From Chelonoidis abingdonii (Eukaryota > Chordata > Testudines > Testudinidae), in NCBI RefSeq assembly GCF_003597395.2, contig NC_133769.1:177667173-177731172 (forward strand): 64,000 nucleotides of DNA. Reading direction: 5' to 3'. Positions 26,001 through 38,487 of this stretch are shown here, piece by piece; within the stretch, counting starts at the first letter, position 1, and each line of letters opens with the position of its first letter. Made by a program: the position numbers and the translations under genes. The notes beneath the pieces are model-generated. The model ran no database searches, was not told the DNA's origin, and was given only the letters and a program-made list of their open reading frames with translations.

Positions 26001-29000
26001 CACAGATAGTATAGAAACATTACAATAGGGCCTAGCGACCTATGCGCAAGGGCGCCGGTCCTAACGCCTAGGATAGACACAGATAGTAAAGCTACATACA
26101 GCCGCCAACTCGCCGCCAAGGAACAGAGGTAAAGTCACTAAGCGCCCAAGTCGCATCTAGTGCGAAGTATAGGTACTCACGAGGTCTACATAGATAATCC
26201 TAAGGCATTACCTTACAGGATGCATATAGTGCAATGTATCGACATCCCCAATTAGTACGATTTGAACATCTTAGGATCGGCTGTAGGTGATTACCCGGAC
26301 CCTTCGCTGTAAGTACGAAGTGTTACACTGATTATGAATAGGGAGCGGGCTCCCATGCCGCACGTCTCGCAGTTAGCTGACCATATGTCATACACTTCTA
26401 TATCAAATAATAAACCTGTCCAGTAAGCGGGTCGTTCTGCACCACAGGCCCGACTACGCCCCATAGACGAGCCCATCCGTAGCTTGGTATAAGAACTTGA
26501 TAACAATAGCGGTAGTCACTAGTCGCCATCTACAGCGTTGGTAATAGCCTCTGGCGCTTTGATGAATAAAGACTGAGGAAATCCATGTGAAGCCATGAGT
26601 GTAAACAGGGGTTAATGATAGTACCCCATGAAATATACAAGAAAAACCTTACTGTCGAACGCTTTCGACAAGACCAAGGTCAGCAGACGGAACGCCCACT
26701 GCTCCTAGTCCTCTGACGCAAACAAGCACTTCCACACCTAACCAGTGCAACAAACGGCAACACTCTTCTCCCTAGCCCTCGAGTCACTGTTTCCAAAGGC
26801 TACCTGGGTCCCTACATAAAGTGCACAAACCCCCTACTATCCGGGTGTCCCGATTACTGTATGGTTGTTCTGCAGTACTGGGAGTGAACTCGTGAACCAA
26901 CAATGGGAGGTGGCAATGTATTAGAATGTGCCTCTGTTTTCCATATCTGCGCTTAGTATAAGACTGGCTGCAGCGCAGCAATTTGTAATTGGTCTCAGCC
27001 TCCTTACTGTCCAAGGGACCTGGTTATCCGCCTCTCCCAGCAGGTCATAGTGTGGAAGGTCTACGGACCTCCCTGGGACCTCTGTTGCATGCTGTGAAGC
27101 ATCAGCATGGGGACATGGCGGTGTTATCGTAAACGCTCTGAGGTAAGGCCATCTGCGTGCTACACACTCACGTCTTAAGCGCATGGGTGCTTGCCCCTCA
27201 GTGTCGTTCCTTACAGTCATGGCGCCAGTATGGCAGAGACAACTTTCTAATACGCAACCACCAGTGCACGGTGGTTGTTGACCAGCGCTTACTGTCTCCT
27301 CATACATCCCTGAAGGGGAGAGGGCGCCAAGCTCTTCACTTTGCCAGATATGCGGAGCGGGAGGAGCCTGGAATCGTCCATGTGTAAATTCCCTAGTTCG
27401 AGTAGCAGTGCAAGTCACAGCGTGGAGACCATAGTGGTAAGGCTCGCAACCTGTTCCTTCCGCCTACTGTATACTTTCGATCACTGTTCCTAGAGTATTC
27501 CCCAATCCTACAGAGAGTGAGACCTTGGGGTAGATGTCACTTTCCCCCGTTGCCATAGGTATTACCTAGTCTCTGCGAGGTGTTGTGAACACTACCTTCG
27601 CCTTAAACTTGTGAGGTTTTGCCACATTTTGCCCGAGAAAAGAATTGATTTATTAATAGGGGTTCTCCTTTGGACGTAGGGCGAAAACCTTCTATGCCAA
27701 TACAGATTTCCCATCCCAGAGAAAATTTAGAGAAAGTTGTTTTGGTAGCGGTTTCAATGTGGACGGAATCTATCTTTGCTTCTAAACTACATGTGAGCAG
27801 TAGCCAAAATTTGAATTTCAATCGAGATTTTCCCACGGCTTCGAATCCATAGTTTTTTCTGAGCAACGCGCATGAAACTATGTTGTTTTACACTGAACCA
27901 CATGCTCTCTTGCTTAAGTGCTTTTCCCTAGAACCGCCCAAGAAGTGTGTCTACGATGATGCTGCGTATTGGAAACGCATTCTTTGCTAGACAACGTGCC
28001 TTCTCGCTATAGCGCAGCTAAGGGACCACTGCGCCCTTCCACCACCCAACTCACCCCAGACTTCTCAGGCTGTTTGCCGCTGTAGAAGACCCAAGAACAA
28101 CGCCACCTCGGAGACCTTAAACCTAACGCAACCCAAGGTACTTCCCCAGCCCCTCGCTCCAGCTGGAAGACCTCACCACCTTCATGAATGTGCCATCACA
28201 ATGACAAGAAAGTAAACATGTCGATGCCTCCTGACAGACCCCTGACGCTCTCAAATTGATTATCCGCTGTGCCCACTAGCTTATGACACAGAAAAGGGAC
28301 ACCAGATACCTCGGTCTAGCTGTCTTGGTCACCGTGTCTCGCTTCCTGCGTTTCATACGTTAGGGTGATCTGTGCGCGCTTGCTACCCGATTTGGCCAAG
28401 ATACTGGGACACCAGAGGTTGCAGTTGCTTAGTGCCCATTTTTGCTGGTCACTCGGTGACAGCCTGGGCCTTGTTTAGCGCATTTGGATAGATGTGAGAC
28501 CACAAGGTGGAAGCTGAGCGTCCTCCGAGGAAAGTTGTGGGGCACCAGGGCGCCAATACTAGGAAAAAGATAGTGATCAGCCCAACTGGTGATTAGACAA
28601 GATCGATTCAACGTTAGCTCACACTGGGTGGGGAACAAGGCTCTCTACAAAAAGAATTGTGGCTCATGTAACTTGGGCTTATTGAAAGACAAACTGAGCG
28701 ACATGCTGGGACTAAGGTTAAGAAAGCAAAGGTCTGGGCCTGGAATACAGTCCATTTGTATTAATCCGATTCCGTTGTAAAGGGAAACTGTTATACGAAC
28801 AAGAGGACAGAGCTGCAGTCGGAGGTCTTGTGGCATCCCAAACCCAAGGGTCTTCCTATCTCGCAAGGACCGGTTAAGGACAGTGTGGCAAGCATAGGGC
28901 AATGGAGATTCGTCGCGTACGGAGCCATGGATTGTTCTCCACGGTGCAATCGTAAGTTAAGGACCGATAGGTCACCAGAAGGGAGCTAAGACGGACTTCT

Positions 29001-32000
29001 CTATTCAATCTCTTGGCAGCGGGAGAAGGTGTGCCGAATAGCTTCGGATAGGTACATAAGGCTTCCAAAGGATATCAAGGGCAAGACAACTTACTCAGCG
29101 TAAACTCCCCTCAGTCCTGGGGAGAGGTGTTTCGAGTCAGGCTCTGGCATATGAGAGTGATTCCCCGGGCAGCCTCCACACGGAGAGGAATTACCCCAGT
29201 TTCATCATACGGAGCGTGGGTAATTCTATCGCACAAGGACACTCTAGTCGGAGCGGCAAGAGCTGAGATCTCGCATCTTCACGGTCTCTATAGTTGTGAT
29301 CTCTCCTTTGCGCGACAGCCTCGATCACCTAATTCCTCTTGCATGTCCACAGGGGACTGGATTTGTCTTTCTATCCTCGGCTCAGGCTCAGAGTCCTATC
29401 TCCTACCTACGCTGCGCCAGTATATAATTCCGCTATAGTCGCGTCCGTTGAAATCTTACATGGTCAGCGGCTGAATTCTCCAACCTTCCAAGCTGGCTCG
29501 GTTGAAGCTCTAGAGTCTGTGTGTTCTTTCTTCCAGAAAGGGACTGAGAACTGGGATAGCAGCCTCTCTCCAGCGTTCTTCTGCCTAGTCGAAAATTGTT
29601 ATGGATCATACAGTTCTCAAGAGAGAGCGAGAGATAAGAGCTGACTGCTCGCTAAGTCCAAGCACCTCATGGCTTCGATCTCTATGGCTCCGCCCAATAA
29701 AAAGCTGATTTCATGCAGCACGAAGGGGACGAATGATAGTCTCACGAGGCATCTCACAGGAGGGCCTCTCTTCCTCCGTTCTCATGCCAGTGGAGCGATC
29801 ACCCCTAGAGCACTCTTACTAAGTAGCAGATCAAACTCCTTGCCTATCTCCAAGTCTGCCCTGCTCGGAGCACTCCGTATGCTACTTGACAATAAAACAG
29901 AGGCTCTAGCTGGTTCCACTCCGCGTCTCTTAATACGTCATCAATGTCTCCCCGCTAGTTGGTCTGTGGGTCACAGAAACTATGATGTGGAGGGCGACAG
30001 TCGGTACAATCTTTGCAAAACAGGCCATACCAGGCCCGGTGCCTCGAGCTGACATGGGGAAACTGAGGGCGAGCGCAGACACACAACGTTAGTCCACCTC
30101 AGAAGTGTTCTCCCAGTCCCACCGAGCACAGAACATATTCAAGCCTTGAGGTGTGAGCATGCGTTCACCTTCCGACAGTTCCGGATGGCACACTGATCTC
30201 CCCAGTCCAAGGCCACTATTCCCACATGGCTAGTTGCGTTGAGTGACCTCTGCCGGCCAATCCCATACTCCTGGAGGTTGGGGCAATCGTGATCGCTTCG
30301 GTTTTCTTAGTGTCGGTGCGACATGATGGCTCTGCTAAGCACGCAAGAGTTTCTGAGAGGTGGGTGTCTGGTCTTGTTAGTACTCAGGGGCTCGAGCCAC
30401 AGAGATGGAGTGCCTTAAATTTAGAGTATCGGAAATATGGGGTCGTGTATGCCTTCAGTGATCGCAGGACAACCGACGAGAGTGTGGCGCTGTTTTGAAG
30501 GTTTTAGATCGAGTAACAGTGCCTCATTAGTGTTTCTCCAACATGCAGACAGTGAAGAAGAGCATGCGTGGGAGCTGAATATAAGTAAGCATCTAATCTC
30601 AGGCGACGGTTGACCTCGTCCCATGTGGCGAGTCGTACACGCGCGGAAGAATGAAATAGCATGCAGTCTACTCATGCCGCCAGAGCGTGTCTTTTCCCTA
30701 AGGAGAGCGCGTCTACACGGTAGTAGGCAGCTGTGTTGGATTCTAGATCGTGATCTAAATGAGCGCTCACGTGAATTCTGTGAATTGTGCCTGTGCTGTT
30801 CATGATTTAGCTCTGCTTTCGTCAAACGATGAATCTCGTATCTTCAGCCCATTCTGACAAGCCCCCTCGGTCTCTCAATATACCAGCCACTTGCCCTTCC
30901 ACACGCAATCTCCAAGAACTTCATGCGAGCTCACTGGGGTTCTATTCACAAACTGTGCTCACAAAAGGTGTCCTCCTATCTCGAGCAAAGGGCATGTCAA
31001 TCCTACAGAGATGCCTCTTTCCCTCTCAGTCGGCCTACATATCGTCGGCAGTGAAATCCTGGATCTGTTGCTTTGTGCCCACAGAAGTCCAAGAGTTACA
31101 ACGAGAGGCCAAGCCATACATGGATGCTGATGCAGTCTATTCTCTCAGTTTAGGGTCAGCGCTGGTTATACTGAACCAGCGGATCTGACGTCCTCCTGAT
31201 GGCTGTGACCAACGTCTTAAGTTTAATGGTGACTCACAGAGTACCTCCGCTCTGATACGGAATTACTGTATTGAACCCGCGAGGTACCTCCATGTTCGAG
31301 ACGTACAGGGGTACCATATCCATTGCTTTGATTCCAGAAATTCAGTGAATGGCATGGTAAAGAAAAAAGCGACTACTACTACAGTCATCGTGGATCCTCT
31401 AAAAAAAGCTGGAACCAGGATTGCTTAGTGGAACTAAGCTCAGGCGGAGACTGATATAATAACAGGTAGTCAATGCTGAGACCTGACCTGGTCTCCTCAA
31501 TTGATTATCCTTCCCACGCCCAACACCAAACTTCTGTGTATGGCGCTCTCTTCGAACGTGTTATCCTCGTGCTACTCACAACTGTGGAAGACCCGGCAGT
31601 TATCCATCCTCCTCCCATATGTATCAGAATAGTAAGAATTATTAGTATAAAATCTGAGGACCAGACCCCAAATCGCCTCTCATCTGTCAATATTAGCTAG
31701 ATCCAGCACAGCTTAGGACTCCCACGCACAGGTACATCCTCTGAGTCACCATCTCAATTCACCACATTTATTTCTCCCTGGCTTCATCTGCTACACCCAC
31801 TCCGAGAAGCTCTCATAGGCTAAGAAGGAGGAGCAGGAGTCTCTCCCCGTTGTGTCCCCTCTCCTGGCCATCCTCAGTTTCACCAGTACAGACAAGCGCC
31901 TAGACGAGAATGACGTGGGCCCCACCCGTGTGGACTTCTTCACTCCTGTGGCCTCACGATGCGTGCCTAGGCCTCCCTCCCCCCGAGTTGACGTTCGCGA

Positions 32001-32850
32001 GCAACTAGTGGCCCTCCTTCAGTGCTCTCACCCGCCTGCTTCGTCCAGTTCTGTAAGGGATTGCGTGACCCCACTGTGGCCTCGTCCTAGATGGCACCAA
32101 CTGGTCACGGGCACATCAGATCTTCCCACTTCCGCTCACCCAGGCGGCCTGATAGTCTCGCTCTGCTTGATTTCGGCAATTGGTATGGCAAGACTGGAAT
32201 AGACTCTGCTGCCTCCTAGCACCGCATGATACCAATGCGATGTAAAGCCTGTCTCGTGGACATCAAACTTAAATAGGTTGACAATCGCATGGATCCTATA
32301 AGCGCCTCCGCCTGATCGCTACTCACCATCTGTAGTAAGTGCCATGCTTTCGCCTCCCTCTCATCCTGTAAACTCGCTCCCCAGGTACGATCTCTCCTGG
32401 TATTTTGCCAGCTCCTCGGACTTTGTAGAATCGATCGTCCCTGGTGCAGGATCGTGAGCTTATCCAAATGTGCGTCTCCTCGTCTGCGTAATACGATGTG
32501 TTAGTCAGCAGTGTGCCTACTAATAGTGCTAATGAGTAAGTCGGCTGGCCCTATAGGGCTCCTGACGGCTCGCTCCGTTTACCTCGACGGGCGTCTCGTT
32601 AAACTACAGATAAGTAGATGCTCATTTGACATATCTAACCTGTCCAGTCAGGTGTGCACTCTTGCAATCATATGCCGAATAATATGTGTCGCGCGGGGGC
32701 GACTAGTGAGCGAGCCTTACGGGCGAATGGTCACTATGTCCAACCCTCCCTGTTTCATTTCATTGTCAGCAGAAAACACTAAAATCCATAACTACTACTG
32801 GCTCTGAACATCGATCGATGATTAGTCTACACAACTGGTCTCGTTTCTTG
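26001..32850. other. Low-quality sequence, near-random base order, no gene
   Basis: Moderate GC, many CpG, no interspersed repeat and no sustained reading frame. A stretch at about 27600-27880 looks smoother and more AT-rich than its surroundings, with an 87-codon minus frame of no recognised family. Nothing else identifiable. Confidence 0.5.
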
Positions 32851-34309
32851 GGACAGGACTCTAGATTTAGACGGGGACTACCACACTATCCGTTCGCACA
32901 TTTTTGGTGCAGATTCTCCAGCAGTGCACTTAACTTCCCCTTCCGATAGTTTTAGGGCAATTTTTTTCCTATTTGATCCGCTAACTAGAAATACTTCCCC
33001 CTTGCATATGCGCTTAGGCCCTTACAATAAGACATATAACACAATACAAAAACGTATAGCACGAGCACTACCACCAATCCTGATAACAGGCCACTGCTCG
33101 TACTGGTACATGACAAATCCTCCCACCATCCCCGTATAAAAAACTAGAAACAACAACTCACCGACGCGGTTACGACATCCCCATGTGGAAGCTGCCCATA
33201 AGTTAATACTACCCAAGCCAGACTAACACCACCCCATGAAGAAGATAATAAGAATAGTATTTTATCCTAAAAACAAAAAAATACCACCTCCAAACCTAAA
33301 TATCGTCCACTTAGTGCAGATAACCCATTATAGCTGCACGCATGCCTTACAGTGAGACACCAACGTAAGAAGTTCAATTGACATCTTCCCCAATCCTCTG
33401 AGATCATAAATAGCCCCTTCAACATCTGTTTTGTCCGAATGAACCTATTTAATCAAAGGGCAAGATGCCAACCACTCATCTTCTCTTCTACTAGACTCCA
33501 CATGAGCCAGTTTTATCAACATATTATCCTGAGGATCAGGCTATCTAAACTGATCATATCTATTGTTCTCATCCTGTGGACATACTTAATAACCAATTAT
33601 GAATCCAACATTTAATCCAAAATGTCATGATATTACCCGAAACATGGCCACCCCCAGCAACTGCAACCGAATACTCCAGCCTTAGAAGCGACTCTTCCCA
33701 ATGACAAGATTAACAGAAGAAGGACAACCATTATACCTTCCACGTCTACACAATATTGCGCTATAGTCAATATAACCCAGCAACAAACAGATAGCCTTTA
33801 TATCACCCTGCAAATACGATATCAATTGTTTGATTTAATACTCTCAATCCTCTGCTGAATGGCCACTACTTCCCATCAGATCTTTTTCTGCACGTATTAC
33901 ACGCCTCTCAAATCTATTTCCGCCATTCCCCTGTAGTTGTTGTATTTGATTTATAATTCTAAGTGGCATATCGTTGCCACTGTCTTTGATTGGAACTCAG
34001 TCACTGCTTGTTGATTCAGCCCATTCTCCAATTTGTCCAGCTTCTTTCTCGAAAGCAACCTACTACACCACTATAAGGCATATTTTACCAGGATATGTAT
34101 CTATCTAATGATACTGGTAGCAAAATACTCTTCCCCTCACGACACACCAATAGTTCCCAATCAGTACAAAACTGCTGCCTAGACCCCGACACACCACTCC
34201 TTTTGAAAATCCAGCTGAGGAAATATAGTGCAGCCCACAAGTAACACGCGTGCTCCAGAGTTCTGTCAAACTTGGCTTGCTTTGTCGACCTTCCGCAAGA
34301 TCTAAACAT
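32851..34309. other. A/C-rich, G-poor segment of unknown origin
   Basis: The plus strand is strikingly rich in A and C and poor in G from about 32900 to 34300, with fewer CpG than the rest of the block. Such asymmetry occurs in mitochondrial DNA and in some retroviral genomes. I could not identify any conserved gene of either. A minus-strand frame at 33022-33216 is hydrophobic but not assignable. Confidence 0.4.
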
Positions 34310-34720
34310 CAAGCATGGGGGAAAATTTTAGCCTCAGTGCTGGGGAGTTACACGCAGTTCAGCAGATACAACATGGCTGACATCTGAGCACTCAGGGAAC
34401 TGGGGACGACCGCTAAAAACCTGGCTTGATTTGAATAGGTCAACAGCTTTACGTTAAAGTCAGCAGGTGACAGGACAGAGTTATTGTCTACTACCCATCC
34501 CACAGTAGTGACTCTTCTGTCTGGGGTTATAAAACAAGGCTATTCTCTGGATGGGTGAAAAAAGCAGTGCTGCTCATAGGCAGCAGGTCACAGGACAAGG
34601 GTTTGCTCTCCTCTAATGAGGTCATTTTTCATGCCCCTCCCCTGAATCCCCATATCCTTCAATGCCATCGCCCGGTGTTATACAAACACATCAAAACTCT
34701 GCAGGGAGGTTTGAACTTAA
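34310..34720. other. Smoother, vertebrate-like island within the block
   Basis: Word usage here returns to that of the flanking genome: AT-moderate, few CpG, and runs such as GTGCTGGGGAGTTAC. Two plus-strand spans (34459-34478 and 34577-34598) share a GTCAGCAGGTGACAGGACA-like phrase, hinting at an internal duplication. It may be a separate insertion that cuts the DIRS-like pol region. Not identified. Confidence 0.35.
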
Positions 34721-35060
34721 AGATCAAACCACAGGAGTCCCTACCAGCGCATCTTCAGGATTTGGGATCCATGGACTGGATGTCCCAAAGGAAAGCGCAC
34801 TGCGGCTGGTCATTTTCAACTTCAAAAGTAGAATATGTTGTTGGAGTTCTCCAGGTGCTGTTGTGAGGCCCAGGAGTGGTCCGCGAGGATGGGACGAGTA
34901 CGATCCTCCCATATGGCTCTGCGGAATCAAGATATCCTGTGACCTCCAGAAAAGGTGCATTTCCGCGGTACCGGAGCTAGTCCTAGGAACTCTGCCCCTT
35001 TCTCGTTGTTGCGGAAACCTCACTGTATGGCGCACCTTTGTCTGAAAAGGAAACACCGCG
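34721..35060 (-). pseudogene. DIRS-like reverse transcriptase fragment, frameshifted
   Basis: Minus-strand nucleotides resemble the N-terminal RT region of the turtle DIRS-like element. A stretch at 34936-34881 reads in shifting frames like the Y-F-L-I-P-K, G-G, P-I-L-D-L-R series found upstream of the RT catalytic site, preceded near 35010 by a match to a K-G-A motif and followed near 34830 by an L-N-K-F..K-L-K-F series. No frame stays open through these, and the YxDD region is not seen because similarity stops at about 34720. RT of such elements copies the element RNA. The assignment uses memory of the family, not an alignment run here. Confidence 0.45.
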
Positions 35061-35379
35061 CCACTTTTGCAGCTCTCGTCGCGAGAGGATCTGCTCGTTT
35101 AGATGAGGGGGCTCCACTGATAAACCATCGAAGCGGATTACCGAGGGGGTGCGTGGCGCATCCGTCCGCTACTCGCAGGCAAATCATGAGCGGGGTGTTG
35201 CTTAGAAGGTGTATGTTCCAAACCGCAGCGTGACGGGGATTTATATCCTTAGGTACCAGACGGCTCTGAAGTTTGATGCCTGGAGGGCGACAACAGACAG
35301 AGATAGAATAGAGAGACGGTGGAGAAAGTTGGAGAGGGGTTCATGGCAGGAAACTGCGTACATCGCTTCAGCGTGTATC

Positions 35380-38116
35380 TTCAAATTGTGGACTTCGAGC
35401 CGGAAGAAGGACTTGGTGCGTACCTTGGCCTTGAACCCCCTGATTACCAGACTGTCTGCGCCTGCCACTTCTTATGCGGCGCCTGTAAAGAGTCTTGTCA
35501 TCTGTCTGGGCAGGTGGGACGTTATGTCCTGACGGTTTAGTTAATGCTCAGTCTCCGAGATACTGTCCCGACCTCTGGGGCTTCCTGAGCGCGAATGCCT
35601 TCCGAGTGTCGCTATCCTTCCTTGGTCCATATGAGCTCCAGTGTAATATGACCCTGTATCCTGTCTGTTAGCCCTGCAGCTTCGGTCAGGCTCATTATCC
35701 CCTATAGGAGCGGAATCAAAGGCCCTGGGCCCTCAACGGAGATCTCCTGCGTTATGGGTGTTGCTGAGATTCCGGTGCCAGGAAAGGCCAAGACGACCTT
35801 GCCAGCCAGTGAGAATACGCGCATCGTGACCACACGGTAGGCCAGCAGTTCTGGCCTAGGGCATCAGCCCATTTTCTAATGCTCTAGGGACCGCGTTCCA
35901 GTGCCGCCTGCAAGGAATGCATGCAACTTTCTTTCCTCGTCCAGAAGGGTGACAAACTCTCTGAACGAGAAGCGCCTCAATTGCGCGGAGGAGCTCTTTT
36001 TGAATATTTAGTCGGCCGCTTGTCCAGGCTCCTACAGCTAGGTGTCTAAAGGTTCAGAGCCGCGCTGAGTGTAGAGTGCTTCTCGGCTTAGAACTCGTGC
36101 ACGACTGACAATGCTCCCGCCCAGAATTAGAACCTTGCGGCACAGTGGTCCATCCTTCTGGCGATCCTGGCTTGGGGGCTGGCCGCTTTTCTTGCCAATA
36201 TGACCAGTATCGTCATTACCCTTTTCACAGAAAAGGACTGAGGCAGCCAAGAACGTCCCTTCTCGATTCACCGATGACCACGCAGGGAGCGGGATGGGCC
36301 GCGGAGTGGATATATAGGTAGTCAGTCTTTAGATCGTGCCATTAGATATTGCTTCTACTACACACCATTGCGGCTGCATATGTGAGAGTCGCGGAACGGG
36401 GCCGGTGACTGCCAGATGGTGTTGCGTCTTAGCTCTGTATTGTTTTAATACAAAGGCAGCGGCAACACGAAGTGGGGGCGTCAGACGTGAGTCAAGCCTA
36501 TACTGCACACAGGGTTCCTCACCTCAGAGACCTCTCTCGCCTGAATGTCATGTTCAGCGCACTCGCCTGAGGAGGTCTTGAGTGAGCCCTCAAGTCTAGG
36601 GGGGTGGACCATGGATGTCGTTCCGGGCTACTGCTCTTCATCCAGGGGAGGACAGCATGTGAGCCGTGACCTGGCAAGAGTGGCGGTCCTGGGAGCCTCC
36701 GTAGCTGGCTCGCTGTATCTGTGCACTCACCTACCGGCAATTCAGTCTTCCTGAGGGCCTTTCCGCATAGCAGCGGAATGGGACGGTGGACTGCCATTCC
36801 TACAGTGATGGTGGGTATGGCCTGCGCCGCTGCAGCCTCTTGGAGCCCTCCCGACTCTGGGTCAGGCTACAACAGTGCACATACTGATGCAGGGAACGAG
36901 CGCGCAGCCACCTGGGCTGCATGGTATGCCCAGGGCGTCCAAAGCCCCCAGTGCTGTGGGCCCTGCTCATGGTGACCTTTGGGAAGATATGGCAGGTCTT
37001 TCAGAATCCGATAGATTACTGTCAGGTCCGCTTGAGGATACAGAGCCTTGTCCGGAGAGGGGGGGCCCCATGGTGGGTCCGACGGAGGATAGCGAGAATC
37101 CAGCCGCCCTTGATGGCAGACGACCTCCGCGGCTTGCCCGGAGATCGGTGCCGTGAGTCGTAACGGATGCGGGACCGGACGCGGACCTGCGAGGTGCCGG
37201 GGAGGTTCGACCGGGAAGAGGACTGCTGGTGCCCGTGAGCGGCTCCTGGAATGGCAGCGCCCCGCAGGTTAGCGGCTGGCTGGACCCCCAAGCGGTGCCG
37301 CGAGTATCTGGATAGGCGCGCATGATGACCGGTGCTGCGAGTACGACCGTGCCGCTTCTAGCGAGTAGCGGTGCCGGGACTGCCGGCGGGCGTCGCAGGG
37401 AAGACCTCCCTTGTTGATCGGTGCCAGGGATGCGACCGGTGCCGGGATCTTGAGCGGCGCCGGGTCAGGAGAATCCAGGGGACGGTCCCTCATAGGGTGC
37501 TTGCCTAGAAAGCAACAACCCGCCCGGCGGCGCCAGTGGTTGCGGGCAAGCCCACGGTCAGTCAGAGCAAATCAGGTTCCCGTGCCGACGAGAAAGTCTT
37601 CGGGCGTGGACGATGGATATCAGCTCTACCCAGATCTTGGCGGGAGGAGCTGGGAGGGATCGGATCTCGACGGACCGCGGGCACCGGAGTCACGAAACCC
37701 TTGCACGGCCAGCACGTGCCGCGCTGCGGCAGTGAGTTCTTACGGGGCCGCTTAGCCGGTGGTTGAGGATGTAGAGGGCCTCTTCGCGGGAGCGATGCCG
37801 AGTGAAAGGTCCGTGCCGGTGCGTCTTCGCGGTGCCAGAGGGTTCCGGTGCCGGAGCCGCGTCTCGTTGCCAGAGGCGCGGGGTAAGTGAGCCGGCTCTC
37901 CATAAGGAGCGTCCTGAGGCGCTGTCTCGCTCCCTTTTTGTTCGGGACGGAAGACTTACAGATGCGGCCACTTATCTGAGATGTCGTGATTCCCCCCAGG
38001 CACTTCAGGCAGGCGTTCGTGGGGATCACTGGTGGGCATCGGCTTCTTACAAGTCGAGCACGCCTTGAATCCGGCGAACCAGCATCAGCCCGGCGCCGGC
38101 GCGCGGGAAAGGCCAA
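35380..38116 (-). pseudogene. DIRS-like gag gene, broken by many indels
   Basis: Gag binds and packages the element RNA. The longest intact piece (38116-37562, 184 codons) has Arg/Ser/Pro-rich sequence with CLKCLG at residues 36-41, a further Cys at 53 (a CxxC..C zinc-binding-like arrangement) and LLMES near residues 70-74. Further pieces in other frames continue colinearly: an S/G/P-rich stretch with SGQGSVSSSGPDSNLSDSE (about 37080-37020), DLRAH at about 36596-36582, an IKTIQ then TIWQ-like match near 36450-36405, and a DLFGRKVY-like match near 36150. The pieces reach a C-terminal G-F-K-A-K stretch near 35430. Gene length of about 2.7 kb is plausible. The dense indels make it non-coding as written. 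Whether that is mutation or assembly error is the main question. Confidence 0.6.
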
Positions 38117-38289
38117 GGCCCTACCCGATACGAGAAGATAATAACTATATAGACAACTATAAGCTCTAACTATAAAACTATAACTTACAAGCTACGGTAT
38201 GCTAAGTAACTATGATACTCACTAGAACCGTAACAACTGACAAGAGAAGCTAGGGATGTGGAGCGTTCAGCTAATGCCGCATCCACAGT
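38117..38289 (-). other. Leader between terminal repeat and gag
   Basis: On the minus strand this holds a run of TAGTTATAG-like words (38150-38230) between the terminal repeat and the gag start, a layout I remember for the turtle element. It is locally AT-rich, with no ORF. Start choice for gag is uncertain because the frame is damaged around 38040-38116. Confidence 0.45.
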
Positions 38290-38487
38290 TACAACTACAC
38301 ACGGCGGTAGAATGGAACTGAGGATCGCGGGGCGGGCCGCAGGGGTAATATCACCCGCCATAGGGACGCCACTCTAGGGGGAGAGGACCTGCCTGCACCG
38401 CTTGAGTTGCTAGGGTAAAAGATTCCGAGAACATCACGTCGCCGCGCGCATACAGCTACTGGAATGGATTTATGAGCAAGCACTGCG
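38290..38487 (-). repeat. Right inverted terminal repeat of the DIRS-like element
   Basis: Read on the minus strand it shows TTGCTCATAAATCCATTCCA, ACCCTAGCAACTCAAG, CCCCTAGAGTGGCG and CCTCAGTTCC in the same order as the left repeat at 11603-11749. It differs by roughly one base in five plus small indels, and lacks the outer 20 or so bases present on the left. Beyond 38487 the sequence returns abruptly to clean AT-rich DNA. Confidence 0.8.

Larger units (their letters stand above)
11603..38487 (-). mobile_element. Block bounded by DIRS-like inverted terminal repeats
   Basis: The block is bracketed by long inverted repeats and its right-hand 3.8 kb, read on the minus strand, has the order expected of a DIRS-like retrotransposon: terminal repeat, leader, gag, RT. 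Known DIRS elements are around 5-7 kb, use a tyrosine recombinase, and have inverted rather than direct terminal repeats. The span here (26.9 kb) is far too long for one copy. Nested or tandem copies, or misassembly, must account for the rest. CpG is common throughout, unlike the flanks, and no frame stays open as a family member should. The call rests on the repeat pair and on matches to the turtle element remembered by eye. Confidence 0.55.

Noticed and set aside
33022..33216. Hydrophobic minus frame vaguely like mitochondrial ND6
   Set aside because: Only scattered residues agree, the expected tRNA-Glu and cytochrome b neighbours are not recognisable, and the segment lies in unreliable sequence.
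11850..38487. Bacterial or other contamination as explanation for the CpG-rich block
   Set aside because: No coding density: 26 kb without a single sustained, family-like frame, and both ends carry turtle-type inverted repeats.
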